DNA from: Flaviramulus sp.
GTDB taxonomy: Bacteria > Bacteroidota > Bacteroidia > Flavobacteriales > Flavobacteriaceae
Assembly: GCA_023255235.1 (NCBI GenBank)
Contig: JALRJA010000145.1
Location: 1 to 6,140, forward strand
Direction: 5' to 3'
Length of the DNA stretch: 6,140 nt
Part shown: positions 5,896-6,140 of the stretch, piece by piece
How positions within the stretch are numbered: the stretch's first letter is position 1
Layout: each line of letters starts with the position of its first letter
The notes under the pieces: generated by a model
Seen by the model: only the letters and a program-made list of their open reading frames with translations
Database searches by the model: none
What the model was told of the DNA's origin: nothing
Program-made: the position numbers and the translations under genes

Positions 5896-6044
5896 GGCGT
5901 TACCTTTCAGGTCGCGCTTTTCACTATATCTTTTTAAAATTAAACCTCTAAGACATAAACAATATAGCACTTTTAAAACCTATTAAAAACAATAAATAAA
6001 CCACCAAACAATTTTAAAAAGGATGCCGCTTCAATCGCTAACGC
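5895..6044. repeat. Structured intergenic repeat-like element (Bacteroidota type)
   Basis: About 150 bp with two GC-richer blocks around an AT-rich centre and no credible open frame. The left block begins GGGCGTTACC and holds a stem-loop: ACCT (5902-5905), loop TTC, AGGT (5909-5912), extended by GCG (5897-5899) with CGC (5913-5915). The right block contains GGATGCCGCTTCAATCGC and ends TAACGC (6039-6044), the inverse of GCGTTA at 5897-5902. Inside, CTTTTTAAAATT (5930-5941) is a perfect 12-bp inverse of AATTTTAAAAAG (6010-6021). From memory, sequences of the form GCGTTAGxGATTGAAGCGG...AAAAAGATATAG...GGTAACGCCC recur between genes in flavobacterial genomes; I could not check this here. It could be a MITE-like mobile remnant or a structured RNA. 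No target duplication is visible at its ends. Confidence 0.55.
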
Positions 6045-6076
6045 AAAAAGGAAAAACAAAAAAAAACAAAATTTTT

Positions 6077-6090
6077 AAACGATATCGTTT
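6077..6090. promoter_or_regulatory. Operator-like palindrome AAACGATATCGTTT
   Basis: AAACGATATCGTTT is a 14-bp perfect palindrome, followed by another half-site-like TTCGTTAA (6090-6097). It lies about 38 bp upstream of the candidate -7 element near the right edge, a normal place for a transcription-factor site. Palindromes with AACG/CGTT arms are typical of LacI/GalR-type regulators, but the regulator here is unknown. It probably serves the gene beginning beyond the window rather than holB, whose start is about 270 bp away. Confidence 0.5.
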
Positions 6091-6126
6091 TCGTTAAAAA
6101 ACACATTCTTTTGCTCTTTTTAATTA

Positions 6127-6140
6127 GTTACATTTGTAAC
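6127..6140 (+). promoter_or_regulatory. Candidate -7 element within inverted repeat, for gene right of window
   Basis: TACATTTG (6129-6136) matches the Bacteroidota -7 consensus TAnnTTTG exactly on the + strand. A TTG at 6111-6113 is 15 bp upstream, slightly short for a -33 element. The same bases form GTTACA-TT-TGTAAC (6127-6140), a perfect 6-bp inverted repeat, so a repressor could cover the promoter. The window ends here, so neither the transcript start nor the gene can be seen. Confidence 0.45.

Noticed and set aside
5895..6044. CRISPR array or tRNA in the 3' gap
   Set aside because: There are no regularly spaced direct repeats and no cloverleaf; the symmetry is inverted, not direct.
5895..6044. 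Complete insertion sequence
   Set aside because: The element is only about 150 bp, has no transposase frame and shows no target-site duplication.

Overview
The window looks like chromosomal DNA from a member of the Bacteroidota, most likely a flavobacterium. It is AT-rich, the genes have no recognisable Shine-Dalgarno sequences, exact or near TAnnTTTG-type promoter elements precede several genes, and the protein sequences and gene set (mnmG, an unnamed class I methyltransferase, an OmpH/Skp-like lipoprotein, a diacylglycerol-kinase-family enzyme, holB) read like flavobacterial housekeeping genes. No full phage, transposase, CRISPR, tRNA or rRNA gene is visible.

Layout. The left half is on the + strand. 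mnmG (60-1931) is bracketed by two near-identical palindromes built on GTTCCACGTGGAAC, which match the ParB centromere site parS. A SAM-dependent methyltransferase (1973-2848) follows. After a 244-bp AT-rich gap with small inverted repeats and a candidate promoter comes a small OmpH/Skp-like lipoprotein (3093-3608), closed by a strong intrinsic terminator (3671-3708). The right half is on the - strand: holB (5811 to 4657) and a lipid-kinase-family gene (4657 to 3725) overlap by one base through a TAGTG stop/start junction, so they form a two-gene operon converging on the lipoprotein gene.

The last 329 bp (5812-6140) hold no gene, but they are structured. There is a possible near-leaderless promoter for holB, and a roughly 150-bp repeat-like element (5895-6044) with inverted ends, an internal 12-bp inverted repeat and a stem-loop. 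Next come a 14-bp perfect palindrome (6077-6090) that looks like an operator, and at the very edge a TACATTTG -7 element inside an inverted repeat. A + strand gene probably begins just beyond the right edge, divergent from holB.

The genes serve separate core functions: tRNA wobble-uridine modification (MnmG), an unassigned methylation, envelope chaperone-like function (OmpH-like), lipid phosphorylation, and the clamp loader (delta prime). I do not see an undescribed multi-gene system. The points that most deserve a second look are the paired parS-like sites around mnmG and the structured intergenic element with the operator-like palindromes beside holB.
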